NCBI GenBank assembly: GCA_947462335.1
Contig: OX381717.1
Coordinates: 41,645,523-41,709,522 of the forward strand
Source of the DNA: Harmothoe impar
Lineage: Eukaryota; Annelida; Polychaeta; Phyllodocida; Polynoidae
Length of the DNA: 64,000 nucleotides
Direction of reading: 5' to 3'
A model generated the notes under the pieces. The model was not told the DNA's origin and did no database searches. It saw only the letters and a list, made by a program, of their open reading frames with translations. A program made the translations under genes and the position numbers. Positions within the stretch are counted from its first letter, which is position 1, and each line of letters begins with the position of its first letter. Positions 23,801 through 38,800 of the stretch are shown piece after piece.

Positions 23801-26800
23801 TCATGACTTCTGTGAAACATTGAAGAGGGAAATGAACAAAAAAGTTACCATGAAATAGCATTTTCTAACTTTGTTTGGGGCAATTTAACATGAAATAGAA
23901 GCAAATTTGTCATTTAATACTTTTATGACTTGTTCTGTCATTTGATATCCCAAATCATTTCATACAGAACCTGTACGACCTGTTCCGTGACTACGGTTTC
24001 CTGTGGCAGCTTGATGTAAAACAGACGTTTGACGAGTTCCTCGAGGGGAAGGTCAGCCCGAACCCCATGAGGAACTCCTCCAAGATATCCACCCTCGCGC
24101 CATCTAATCTACGTATGCTGGCCTCTGCTAAGTCGAATCACTCAAGGTGCGTAACTCATACTCTATTCAATATTCAGGAATCTGCCATTAAAAAAAAACA
24201 TTAAACACAGGGGAAAACAGTCTCCTTTTTAGTGTTGAAAAAATTATTTTTTAAATTATTCAAAAAAAAGTATCATTTCACCAATTTTAACTTCACTTGA
24301 CTCAAAGAGGTCCTAAATCATATGGATCTTGTTTTTTTTTTAGAGCTTTCCAACATTTAGTTTTCTCCAATAAAATTTCGGTATGTTTTAAGCCAAGAAA
24401 AAATATCAATCTTGATTTTCCCCCAAGCATCACTCTTGTGAAAATTGAATTAACTTACATTCACAGAGCCTCGTCCGCAAAGAGCAGCATTGAGTCGGCA
24501 GGAATTGTGGGAACGGCAGAAAAGTCGTTCCTGCAACCAAAACAAACACAGCAGACTGAGACTAACGTACCAACGCTGGATGAATTTGACGCAGAAATCG
24601 ATATCTTCAAGGTAAGTCTGAACTGTTTAGCATGTAATGAGTATTTGTTGTAAATGTTTGCTATGTTGATTTAAAAAAGGCATTCGACTCTGTCTCATAC
24701 CTCACACTGTTGAACAGTTTCAAGGACCTGACTCCCGCCCAGCTTTTGTATTTGATTGAATCTTACATTATCATCAAAAGAACTATAAAAAACTACTGCA
24801 ACTGAATCCACGATAGACATCAGCACCATAAACTTTGGTGTTCCGCAAGGCCCTGTTTTTTGGCTTCCGTTATTAAATCTAAAACATCAATTATAGTTCA
24901 GTGTAAGTTTCCTAATTGGGGTCCCATAGCTTCAAGTCTTATCTTTAATCTAAATTCTTCACATATCTAAAGGCCACTACCCAGTATAGTTTTTTTTAAA
25001 TCTTTCTATTTTTTCAACATAGAGCAAAGACTGGATTTTAGATCATTTTTTTCCTATTTAGAATATTACAAACTTTGATAATCATCCATACATTATGATT
25101 CACTCTAACAGACAGCGCGTGATGAGATCGTGGGCCTCCCAGACTACCAGGACGTGGGCTGGCTCCGTGTGGACCTGACCCCAATCAAACAGGTGCTCAC
25201 CACCTATGCCTCCCGCTGGATGTGGACCTTCACCAAGTACCTCTCAGACCAGGTCAGTGCCTCTTTAAATAACCCTTTCTCAGACCAGGTCAGTGCCTCT
25301 TTAAATAACCCTTTCTCAGACCAGGTCAGTGCCTCTTTCAATAACCCTTTCTCAGACCAGGTCAGTGTCACTTTCAATAACCCTTTCTCAGACCAGGTCA
25401 GTGCCTCTTTAAATAACCCTTTCTCAGACCAGGTCAATGCCTCTTTAAATAACCCTTTCTCAGACCAGGTCAGTGCCTCTTAAAATAACCCTTTCTCAGA
25501 CCAGGTCAGTGCCTCCTAAGATAACCCTTTCTCAGACCAGGCCAGTGAATCTTTAAATAACCCTTTCTCAGACCAGGTCAGTGCCTCTTTAAATAACCCT
25601 TTCTTAGACCAGGTCGCTGCCTCTTTAAATAACCCTATCTCAGACCAGGTCAGTGCCTCTTTAAATAACCCTTTCTCAGACCAGGTGAGTGCCTCTTAAA
25701 ATAACCCTTTCTCAGACCAGGTGAGTGCCTCCTAAAATAACCCTTTCTCAGACCAGGTCAGTGCCTCTTTAAATAACCCTTTCTCAGACCAGGTCAATGC
25801 CTCTTTAAATAACCCTTTCTCAGACCAGGTCAGTGCCTCCTAAGATAACCCTTTCTCAGACCAGGTCAGTGCCTCCTAAGATAACCCTTTCTCAGACCAG
25901 GTCAGTGCCTCTTAAAATAACCCTTTCTCAGACCAGGTCAGTGCCTCTTTAAATAACCCTTTCTCAGACCAGGTCAGTGCCACTTTAAACAACCCTTTAT
26001 CAGACCAGGCCAGTGCCTCTTTAAATAACCCTCTACGAGTAGCATAATGCTTTGATGTGCTGTGCCTTTTGTTGGCATGATGCATGAATGCATCCCTGGT
26101 TAGTCGACTCGCCAGGGCTGCATTCATGCATCTTGCCGATCCTTTGGGAGTGTCTAAACCCCATAGGTTCAGTATGATGCGCCAATGCAACACTGGCGAG
26201 TTACTCCCTAGGGCTGCATTCGTACATCATGACGACTGAAGGCATGAAGCATTGATACATTATGCCGTCCTTAAAAGGTTAAGGGAAGCATAGTGCTGTA
26301 ATGATCTCTCTGTATTGTTGGCTTGATACTTAAATTCAGCCCTGGTGAGTCGACTCGCCAGGGTTGCACTGATGCATTATGCCGACCATGTGGGAGTGTA
26401 TTAGCTCAGCCGGGCTGCTTTCATGCTAATGGGTAGACAAACAATTAAGGATATGGTAAGAAAAAATAAGCAAAATTAAATCTTTCCTGTAATGTTTTTT
26501 TCCCATACAAGTTGAATTCTTTTCTCAAACTGGTGGGTCGCAGTATATATGGTCATGCTCTCTTGGAAACTAAATATACTGTACTTTCATGCCAGTTTGA
26601 CCTCATGTGTGGTATTTTATTGTAGGTGACAGATATGCTGGAGAATTTGGACACTTTCCTGAAGAGGATAGAGCCTGAGATTGAGGGTATCACCGGGGAG
26701 GAACGCGACACGGCATCATTCATGAAGATGATGCGGCTATTTAACGAGGTAGGCATAGGTGCATCAATCTGCACTGATAACAATATCAGAGTTCCTAATC

Positions 26801-29800
26801 TGTTCGTTGACTTTCTATGAATCAATTTTCTCTCAGAGTTGAGAAAATATTGACATTAATGACAGTCAGTTGCTGATACATGTAATAACAAAGTGTAAAA
26901 CACCCCAATAATCTAAAACAAATGTTTAAAAAAAGGTCATTTAGGGAGTGCTCATTTTTTAACAACAGGGGGGGGGGCGGTGAGATTTCGGGGGGAGCGC
27001 GCGAAATTTTTTCACCCCCCCCCCGCTAGAGGGGTGGAAATTTTTTACCCCCCCCCCCCGGCAGGCCGAAAATCGCGCACGTTCGCGCCCCTTTGTAGCA
27101 TAGTAACGCGCGGGCTTTTTCCCTCAAAACAGGTTGAATTTTTTTCACCCCCCCCCAAGAGGGGTCTAAATTTTTTCCCCCCCCCCCGGTCAAGGGGTCC
27201 AAATTTTTTACCCCCCCCCCCAAATCCACCACCCCCCCCTGTTGTTAAAAAATGAGCACTCCCTTAGAGCAGCATAGTACTTTAATGCACTATGCCTTTT
27301 TGTCCTCATAATAATGCATGAATGCAGCACTGTAACAAGTAACTTGTCGAGGCTGTATTTATGTATCATGCCTATCTTTGGTGTTGATACACTCATTAAA
27401 GGGTTATTAACCAATTTCCCTCTGCTCAGGTCTCGGCCCAGCAGTCTGAGATGGACGGTAAGTTTGCGGCCATGCACCGCACGGTGCTCCTGGTTAAGAA
27501 GTATGGCCAGCAGTTACCGGACAACACGCAGCAATTGTTTGACGCCGCCCCCGCCCGCTGGAACAGCCTCAAGACCAAGGTGTCGCTCGCCAAGCAGCGC
27601 CTTGGGCCTCGTATACAGGAGGAGTCAGACCGCATCACTAAGGTATTAAAGTATTATTTTTATTTTTTTACTTTTTTACTTTTACTTCTTTAATTTTTAT
27701 CTATTTATTTTCACAAAGGTAAGGTCATGCAACTGAAACTACTGTAAAACATTGGCTATAAAGCTTTTGGTTTGGAATTCATTTTTGCAATGATTAATGA
27801 GTCGATTTCCACCCCCCCCCCCCAAAAAAAAAGAGAAACAACTCGCATTTCTTTTAGATATTTAAAAAAATGTATTTCGTTCATTAAATTTTTTTGTGTG
27901 GGTAAATTCAAAAAAGAAATGAGTTTCCCAGCATCTCAGAAAATAAATGTTTGATGGTGTGTGGTTGCTTTTTCTGTTTTCAAATGAAATATTGTGATTG
28001 CTTAATAGGACCTTGCTACGTTCGGTGAGCGTGTGAACCAGCTTCACACGGAGCTGGAGGCCTCTGAAGTCTACAGCCGCGACTGTTCTCTGGGAGAATC
28101 TTGGGTCATCATCGACAACTTTGTCAAGCGACTCGAGGTTCTCGAGAATGAGGCCCAGGATCTTATCGAGCTCCAGGATCTCCTCGAGACGTCGGTCGTC
28201 AACTTCTCGCTTTTACCACAGTGCCATCTAGATCTGAGCAATCTCAAGTCTGTCTGGGAGACCGTCAGGTGTGTAGACATTTTGATTTAAAAAAAATTTT
28301 TTGTGCATCATTCCGACACTTCAGGAGGGTTTGAACCCCATAGGATTGATATGATGCATGAATGTAGCACTGAACGATTGAGCATTAGAACTGGGGAGGG
28401 GGAGCTCAAAGCTGAATCTGGACACTCATAAAGCAGAGATGTAAGTGGTCAGGGATTTCCCTGAAAATAGTGATTTCAAACATCATTCCACTGTTAAAAT
28501 ATACTCTGAAAATTGCGGTTTAAGGGTAATTGAGTATCTCTTCAGGGATTTTGTTGATATGTGACTTACAACTCTGCATAAGGCATCTGATCTAGAAACT
28601 AACTCAACCTTTAATTTTAAAATTTTAGATTTTAAACCTGTTTTAAAGAACATAATTTAGGCAGATCATATTTACCTGGTAAATAAATAATTTAAATTTC
28701 AAATTTTAATCTTAATAGCATCTAAAAACTATTAATCAATACCTTATTTATAAATTTTACAATTTTAAATCTACGCTATTTAATGCAAATTTAAATATTA
28801 AACTCACAGAATAATAGACGAGCAGCAGAGTGAGTGGAAGCGACACCGGTGGCAGAAGATGAACACCAAGTTCCTGCGGGAGGAAACAAACCGTCAGCTG
28901 GAGGTGGTACGAGGCCTCGCTGACGACGTCTTTACCTGGGACGTCTACCTGGGGCTACTGGAGGCCATCACCAATATACAGGTGCGCTTAAAAAAATTCT
29001 TAAATTTAAAACTCATCACCTTTCTAGGGGGAAGTTCCTCTTAACATGTTTAGACAATGTCATTCCTGTAAGACCCAGCTTATAAGGCAAATTATTTTTT
29101 GTCACTTTTTTTTCACATACGTCAAGCCAATTCCCCCCCCCCTGAAGGACCGGCTTAAAGGCAAAGTTTTAATACATGAGAACTATAGGGAATTTATTTC
29201 CAAAAACATTTTTCTATATAAGTCGGATTTCATAGTAAATTCATCACACCTCAACTAAAATTCATGAGTCTTTTTTTATTACATGCACTTTTTCTAAATT
29301 CATATTGGTGAAATCAAATAAGAGAAAAACTCTTCCAACTCTATCTGTCATACAAAACTACAACAACCAATGAATCATCTATAGTAACGTCCATACTCTC
29401 TGTTCCCCAGGACTGTCTACCGCTGATAGACGACTTGTCCAACCCGGCCATGCGGACCCGACATTGGAAGCAGCTGGTTCGTGTCACCGGGGGCGCGGTA
29501 CAGGTCGACAACGATACCCTCAAGCGGATGACGCTCGGAGAACTTCTGAGTCTGGGTCTACAGAGTGAGTCCAATTCAAAGATATTAAATTTTATCCAAA
29601 TTCCATTTTTTTCCCTTTAAATATCAACTTGCTATTAAACAATTTCAAAATTCTTAACTGGCATGTTAACACCATAAAAGTGGTTCGTCTCGATTCAAAA
29701 CAAAAAAGGGTTTTGGAAAAAAAAGAGAAGATTTGAAGAATTTTGATCAAGAAATTAATATTTTACCCACAGAACATGTGGATGATGTGAGAGCTATCGT

Positions 29801-32800
29801 TCAGCGAGCGGTGAAGGACCTGTCCATAGAACAGTCGCTCAAGACGTACGAGGAGGTCTGGCTGAGCAAGATCTTCGAGAGCCGGGAACACATCCGCTAC
29901 CAACCGGCACAGAGTGCAGCAGCGCAGGAACAGGTAGGGACGGGGTCTTAGTCTTAACCATTTAACCCTTTAAGGCAGCATAATGTGTTAATGTATCATT
30001 CCATGGCCATCATGATGCAAGAATGCAGCCCTGGCGAGTAACTCATCAGTACTGCATGCAAGCATCATGCCCACCCTATGGGATTAATACCCAAAGGGTC
30101 AGCATGATGCACCAATGCCGCACCGGCGAGTTACCCGCCGGGGCTGCATTGGACCCCATGGAGTTTTGCAGAATTCAATTGGCATGATACATGACAGCAG
30201 CTCAACGACTAGACGCATCATATACATGTTCACATTTTGGTTTTATCCAGCAGAGTCCACAGACTAGCAGTGCTACAACCCAAGACAAGGTCAGGATATG
30301 TGTCCGCTAGTTAGCCTAAAACGATTGCTTAATTAACCCGTTAAGGACGAATGTTGCCAAAATATAACATTTGTCATCATGATGCACTAATGCAGCCCTG
30401 GCGAGTAGCTCGCCGACATTATGGGAGTGTCTCAACCCCATAGCGTCGGTATCATGCTTGAATGCAGCATAGGCGAATTACTCGCCAGGGCTGCATTGGT
30501 GCATCATGACGACAAATGTCATCTTTTAGCGACATCCATCCTAAAAGGGTTAAACGTTTTAATTTTTGTAGCAACACCATTATAGAGGATAAGCATTTCG
30601 AAACGCATTAAAAACAATTGTTTTAATTTTGTAGGCGTGGATGCATGATAGAAAATGCTATCCCGACCAAAAAGCTGCCTTTGCTGAGAAATGCATCTTT
30701 TTCTACTTCATGGAGTGTGAATTAATATGCTTTGCAACCACTTGTTTTCTCTTTATTTAAAGTGCACGCCATTATTCATATACCCTCCTTATCCATGTTA
30801 TCTGTACGTTTCAGTTGAGGTGTTTTAACGTTATAGGATTAAGAGGAGAAAGTGTGGTCTGAGATTTTTTTCCAGTAAGGGTCTCTCGGGTTTCATACTC
30901 GTGTGAGGGATTTCGGAACAGAAAATTCACCCCACCTCGTGAGATATTTGGACAGATGTTATTCTGTGGTCACAAGCTTTTTCACAAGCTTTTTACATGA
31001 GTTTTTCACAAGCTTTGTCGCAAGCTTAGTCGCAAGCTCTGTCACAAGTTTGTCACAATGACACAATTGGTCACATGCTTGGTTACATGATTGGTCACAA
31101 GCTCATCAAAGGCTTTGTTGCAAGCTTTGTCGTAAGATTCATCGCAAGCTTCATCGCACGTTCTGGCACAAGCTTTGTCACAAGCTTTGTCACAAGCTTT
31201 GTCACAAACTTTGTCACAAGCTTTGTCACAAGCTTTGACACTAGCTTTGTTACAAGCTTTGTCACAAGCTTTGTCACAAGCTTTGTCACAAGCTTTGTTA
31301 CAAGCTTTGTCACCAGTGTTGTGACAAGCTTTATCACAAGCTTTATCACAAGCTTGGTCACATACACATTGTTATTTCTTATTTTCAGGATAATCAGAGT
31401 GAGATGTCGGAGGCACCGGTCACTGCATCCGGAAGTAGAGCAAACGCACGCGCAGCAAGTCGTATCTCTAACCAGAGCTCGTTGGGTCGAGCACGCCGAG
31501 CATCCGTCTGTTCACTCCCCAACTCACTCATCAACCTGGGAGAGGTAGAGTGCATACTGACTTTTCTTATATCTATTTCCCCAGAATTTAATGCCCTTAA
31601 AATATGTAATAATTCATTATTTACATTTTTAAGCACACAAACACTGGTCCATGGCCATTGGCTCCATGACCTACCCTCATTTAATAACACACTTAAATTC
31701 ATCATATTTATTTTGAAAAGGTCACTATGGACATAAAGAGAAATTCTAAAAGAAAAACGAGTTTTAAGTATTTACTATTTTGTTCTCAAGTTTGGACTTC
31801 AGCCTGAGGTGAGTGACTAGCAGCAAGTAGGTGTGAGGTGAAACTGTAATTTGCAAATTGATCAAATTAAAAAAAAAAAAATGCATGCAATCTTCAAGTG
31901 TTTACACTGACCTCTTCCATAAATATACTTTTGTGTATTCTTAAAAATGATAATCATAATATACAATAAGCAGTTTTTATATATATATTTGACTAATTTT
32001 AATATTTAAAAAATTAAATTTTAGAAGTATTGCATATTCTGGCTAATCAGAGGTCAATAAATTCTTAGGTTGGATAAATCATAACTGAACCCCTAGTAAC
32101 ATGAACTGAGAAAATGTTAGAAATATTATCAAAAAAAAAAAATCCAAATTAATGTCAGAAGGGAAAAGAATATGTCTGAAAAGTTCATGAATGTACTTCA
32201 ATGCTTAGTTATTTCAATGTCATGAGAAAATAATTACGTTTTTTCTAAATGGTCTAGTATGTGTCTGTAAGAGTAGTTAGTTTTAGTATGGATGTTTAAA
32301 GGCACTTGTAGCAGTAATAATACTCTCTTTGTATATGTACAGTATAGACTATGTGTATACACTATTGAATGTCAATGGGAAAACACCTGTGATCACCACA
32401 AGGCCCCATTATAGACATGTAAATGTACAAGTTATATATTTAGTAGACTTTCCTACAGAACTTTTTGTTTTGTTCATTACATGATAATGCAGTTTGCTCC
32501 AATTTCCTCTGGTGATTACACATTTTGTGAGGAAAAAGCAAGCTCAATGTAAAGGACATTTATTTGATCCATAAATAGCCATCTAAACAAATCAGAAAGG
32601 ATGCCTTGTGACTGAAATATTTTGTAGATACCTGAATTCCATTTATTGTTCCCCTTTTGTCATTCCCTTGTCAAATGAGTTCTCTAGGAACGTTCTCATA
32701 AGATGCCAACGGATTTATTTTCAAATAAAGTACTCAATAAGAAGGGCAGTATTGTTCCTCAAAAAAAGAGCACTGAAATGTGGAAATGAAAACTTCAACT

Positions 32801-35800
32801 TTGATATAAAATGACGTCTTGACTCACCCTTTACATCCTTTTTCGCTACTACAGTTTGAATTTGAGGTATGTCCTTTTTGTGAATCTTTTGGAAACCTGT
32901 GGAAAATCCCTCTTTTGGATTGATGACTATTGGGGAAATGGTCTATTTTTAACCACCACAACATCTGTGTTCTCCCCCCAACCTTGATTGATTTCCCCAT
33001 CCCAACTGTCTTGGTAAAGTAGAAACATCCCACTTTCAAATATAAATATCCCAATTGCAACTATAAAATACCCCAGTTTCAGATAAAACTATCCCAAATG
33101 ATTTTGTACTTTCTCAGCAACACCCTTTAGTAGGACACCCTATAAATCTATCCCCAAACTCGATGAATATGATTTACATGGGTACTGGTCTACCCTCTGA
33201 TTGTCTCAGGGCATTTAGCCTTATATACATCCAGTATAGACCATGTAGTGACTTTTATCATCTTGTTCCAAGAAGAATCTAGATAGACATTTCTCTTGTT
33301 TATACTACTCTGTTCTCTCAGATTTTCCTGGTTATGGCATATAATTCCACTTGAGACATAACCCCACATCTTTCACTAACAAATTAGAGATTCACATAAA
33401 TATCCCAAAAAGATTTATAAGAAAATAATTAAGTAAATCATATGTTATCAAACATAAATGTTTATCCAAATATATATAAACCTTCTATCTATTCATTTAA
33501 TACAAAGGTATAATTTCAGCCTTTGATTATTGTAATACCCGGTAGTCTTCACTCTTGTTTCTATATTTATAAAATCTATCTGGCTTTAGATTGAAAAATA
33601 TATCTGTAGAAATAGAAAGACAAAGTAAAGTAAAGAAAAAAACAAGTATGAGGTCAAAATTTACAAAGTCACAATTTATTGCTGAAGAAAAGTCAGCCTG
33701 TATTGCCATCAATATTTGAATTGGTGATGGATTTCTCATGGTTTTCCATATATTAGTTATGTGTTAGACTGTTACAATTGACAGTTTTACCAGTTGATAA
33801 CCTATAATTGCCAAGTAATCAATACTTTGTGGATAGTGCCTCTATATTTTGTGCACAAATCTTATAATATAAATAGAATCAGAATTGTCCAGACTAAGTA
33901 GAGGCATTTATAACCTCTGATATTCGAAAAAAATGAATGATTGAATAGTCTTGAATTGTTGGTCTGTCAAAATGAGAACAAGTTGGATATGCGCAGGACA
34001 TTTCTAGACTAACCCTTTGTGGGCAGTATAGTGCACTATTCCATGCCCTTTCACTGACCTGCTGCAGTTCCGGCGAGTAACTCGCATGAATACATCGTGC
34101 TGACGCTAGACCGTCAATGAACTCGGAAAGATTGGCATGTTGTATAAATGCAGTGCCGGCGAGTTACACAGCCAAACTCAGTCTAGGGTCAGCACATGAC
34201 TAAAAATGAACATAAAACTTGGTTTAAAAGAGTTAATCCACCTTTAAAATGGCTTCATGATATTTGCTGGTGCCCGCAGGACTCGGGTATGCTGACGCTG
34301 CTGACGACGACAGAACCCATCTTTGATGAACTCGAGTCCCACCAGGTGGCTCTACAAGCCATGCAGAGCAGCTCGGCCGCTGGATCCTTCCTCGATGAGG
34401 TACGTAACGATATATTTAGACTTTTCATGTAAGAAAGCCATACCGTAACGGTACATTTAAACTATTCTTTTAAGAAGGCCATTCACATGGTTTTATCTAT
34501 ATGGTATGTTTTTATCATGGTTTAATTTAACATGATAGTTTACCATAATATGTGTATTGATTTTATTGATGTATTCATTTGGTTTACCATTATGATTTAG
34601 TTTATTATCATGATATACCCTTACCTAACCTATTAGGGCGACTTCTTTTTTACAATCATATATAATAACATGATTTAGGTTATCATGATATATCATAATT
34701 CAGTATAATGACACATTGTATATCATGATATAGGTCACCATGATATATCATGATTCAGTTCCCCATGATATATCATGATTTATTCTACCATGATATATCA
34801 TGATTTAGTTCACCACAATATATAATGATACATTGTATTATTTAGTTCACCATGATATATCATGACTTAGTTCACCACAATATGATACATGATTTAGTTC
34901 ACCATGATGTATCATGATTCAGCTCACCATGATGTATCATGATTCAGCTCACCATGATGTATCATGATTTAGTTCACCATGATGTATCATGATTTAGTTC
35001 ACCATGATGTACCATAGCTAATACCCCCCCCCCCTCCCTTGTCCCCAGGTGATGAAGTGGCAGAAACGCCTCCAGAACGTGGAGGCCGTCCTCACCACGT
35101 GGCTCGAGGTGCAGGAGAAGTGGGTCGAACTAGAGGATGTAAGTGTTATTTTTTTGAGTAGGGTTATTGACCATTTATAAGTTCATGTAGAGGTGGTATA
35201 TAACACGTTCTGCCAAGTTTGTCAGAGGAAGTATTTACAATTATATTACAAATTAGACTACTTCTCGAGCAGAAGTTGTCTAAGTTACAGATTTGGTTGT
35301 TCCTGGCTCATTAACATAAGAGATGCCACTTTTCCTACCTGAAGGAATTCCTACTTTTTGGCTGTAAATTTGTGTATTGAATTATGTTAATTTCCTTGTT
35401 CGTTCTAGGTGTTCTGTACTCAGGATATACGCATGGCTCTCCCACATGACGCCAATCTGTTCTCAGCCGTCAACAGAGACTTCCGGCTTCTGATGCGCGC
35501 AACGGATAAAAACCCCAACGTGCTTCAATGCTGCCAGCGCAAAAGTAATAATTTTTTAATAATAATTTATTATACCTAAAAGAAAAAGTTCTCTAATCAT
35601 TTATCTAAAAAGGACATATTCTAAACTCAACAGGACTGCATTCATGCATCACGACGATAAAGAGCCTACTGTATTAAAAAACACACCTTGCATCATCACC
35701 TTAGATGTATTTAACAATCTTTTAATCTATCAAATGTTTCTTCCAGATATTCTCATGATTCTGGAGAAGATGAATCAGGACCTAGAACACTGTCGCCGCT

Positions 35801-38800
35801 CACTCCTCGTCCACTTGGAGCGCCGCCGCCAGATCTTCCCTCGCTTCTTCTTCTTGTCAATGGAAGATGTACTTCACATCATCTGTAATGGTTGGTGTGA
35901 TTTGAAAATAGAAAAATTGAATGATATATTCACGACAATTAATGGAAGAATATAATAATGTTTTCCTAAAAAGGGGAACTGAAATAGTGAAAACTGTACT
36001 GCCATGTTCAAGCGCTGGGTTTTGAATAAGTGATAGTTTTGTATAATCGCGGGAAGGGGAGACCTGAAATATCTCTTATGTGCTAAAAATAGACATTCAA
36101 TAATCACCTGTCTTACATGAGAGCCATGAGTATTTAGGCCCCCAAATCAACAACCGTTGATAGGCCGCTTCATCAAAAAACTACACTGATTGGTTTCTAA
36201 ATGCACTCGAGGAAATCGAGGAAAATTATAACATTTTGAGTGCTAAAATTCCATATCTTCATTTCTTGGATTTCCTTAACATTAAAAATCCAAAAGCTAA
36301 AAAAAAATAATACCCTATCTTGATCACCACTGTAGGTTACGACATAGGCCAGGTAAACCTGTACATAGGGAAGCTCCTGGAGAACGTTGGACGCCTCAGG
36401 TACGAAGAACTCGACGACGGAGAGGCCGGACACTACGTCATTACCGGGGTGGTCAGTACCCTGGGGGAGGTCCTACCCTTCAAACAGGTACGTGGTAAAG
36501 TATAGTGATAATTCTGATTTCTCCATATGGTTGGCCATAGCAGTTCTGTCCATGGAATATCCTACGAGAATTAGATTGGTACTAAAGTTCCACATACCAC
36601 AGATTGTCTGGAACAAGCTATGTTCCGAGAGCAGAGCCAAGATCTCATGAGATTACCGGTGCGAGTGTAAATACAAGCTTTCGCAGGAATAATCTCACTC
36701 CCATTTCTTTGCTATATTAATGTAACTGTGAGTTGAACTGTTTGGTACTATGGAACAGAATGGTACCCTGTAGCTATGTGTCCGAAGTCTTGTAAACTAG
36801 AGTTGCCATGTGTCTTAGGTCATGTAAAATAGACATGTTGTGTGTCTGAAGTCATGTAAATAACCAGCTATGTGTCTGAAGTCATATGAACTCTAAAGTC
36901 ATGTATCTAAAGTCATGCAAAATAGACTTAGAATATATCTACAGTCATGTGAAATAGACTTAGAATATGTCTGAAGTCACGTGAAATAGACTTACTCAGT
37001 TCCTGAAGTCATGTAAAGTAGACCTGCCATATCTTCTAAGTCATAGAGTAGCCTTAAACATTGTTGAATCCCTAACACACCATCTGTTAACAAACATCTA
37101 CATCAGTCCGAAAAAAGCTATTTGGTGCCCTACCCAATTTTAATTTCTAATTTTTAATTTTTTTTTGGAAGGCGTTTTTCTACAAAAAAAAAGAAAGAAT
37201 TTGGTAAAAAAAAAAGTCGACCTACTTACCCTATATTTTTTGGGCCATGTTACCTGAACACAACAATTCTTTTGGCCTAACTCCTGCTTCATGGTCTATG
37301 TTGCAGCACGTGTCATGTGAGGGGCAGATTGAGTCGTGGTTGAACGGTCTCCTGAATGGTATCCGGGCATCGCTCCAGTACCAGATCGCAACCGCTGTTG
37401 GCCTCGAGAAACCACGAACCCGAGAGATCCACTCGGCTGGAGCAAGAAGAGTAACACTCCCTGACAAGAAATCCATGAAAGGAGCAAAAGGTGAGGATGA
37501 ATCTGTATAATACGTGTGTCAATTGTAATTGACAAAACATCAGCAATTCAAAATATAAATATCCAAAGTGGAAAGTACTCCCGTTTTATTTATATGTTCT
37601 AATATAAGTTGATAATCTGCTTAGTCCACAGTTTCTTTTGGCGAAATTAGTGCGGGAGGGAGTCTTTTCTTTTGTGTTGGTAATTTCTGGGATGGTGAGG
37701 TATATAATGAAAACGCTTTCAGCATTTAGTTTCTAGACAGTGACAGTGAGATATCAATAATAGCGAACCATTTTCACTAATACCCTTCCCAAGCCCTTCT
37801 TTTTTTAAAATAAAAATACATTAGAATTAAATAAAAGTTCCCACCGAATAGAATGGCTCTTTCTAAAAAGGCTCATAATTGATTTTGATTATAAGTGGGC
37901 TAATATAAGCCAGTGAATTGTTATACTAAACTTGCATTACAGAAAAGCCTACCAGTAGGAGTGGGAGTCGGGTCAGCACGCGTCAGAGCCCGGCCCGTAC
38001 CGCCTCTGCCGTCAAAACCGACAACGGCACGGCCGCCAAAAGTTCGCGGCCCCGGTCGTGGATCCTGGACCATGTGACGGAGGTGGTGTACCTAGTTACC
38101 CAAATCCAGCTGACTCAGCAAATTAAGGAGGCGCTGACAGAGGTGGACAACGGCAAGCCTGAGGCACTCCAGGTGGGGAATTTATCACATTTGAATTGAT
38201 TTAACTCTGTCTGAGAAGTTACAATAAACCCCAATTATGGAGGGAAAAACGCTTTGAAGAATGTTTTCAAAAATGTTTTCGAAAATGTTTAAAAAAAAAA
38301 CTGCCTTTAAAGCAACCTCCTGCTCTTGGGGGAAATCTTGTGTTCATTAGAAATAAAATGCCCTAGAAAAGTATAGAGTAGTAAAAACTCACTGATGAGC
38401 TGACCCAACCTATAAGCCGAACCTAACTTTGAGGACAGAAATTGGCCTAGATATGTAAAAGTTATGAAATAAATTCCAAAATATTGGGTTTTAACCTAGT
38501 AGCTTTCCATTCTTTTTACCAGTAGGTCATAAGTGTGTATATAAATAAAGTTCATTTAGGAGTGAATCTTAAGTTGCTACATCTACATTATACTATTCAT
38601 GTGCTAATTCAACACTGAATCCTTTATCCAGAACTGCATAGACAAAGTGAACTCTAGTCTGCGTGCCGCTACTCTGATGCTACGTGGACTGGAAGGGGAC
38701 AAAGAAATTCACGAACAGCGTGAACGTGCAAAGAGCGAGAGTGCAAGTAAGTATCGCAATACATTGTCTTTTTTCTATTTGGGAATTCTTCTATTATAGA

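Noticed and set aside
26980..27255. Pro-rich 91-codon frame
   Set aside because: It arises from runs of C in an inverted-repeat element.
31404..31736. 110-codon frame over exon 25
   Set aside because: It is read past the exon-25 donor into the intron; only 31389-31544 continues the dynein.
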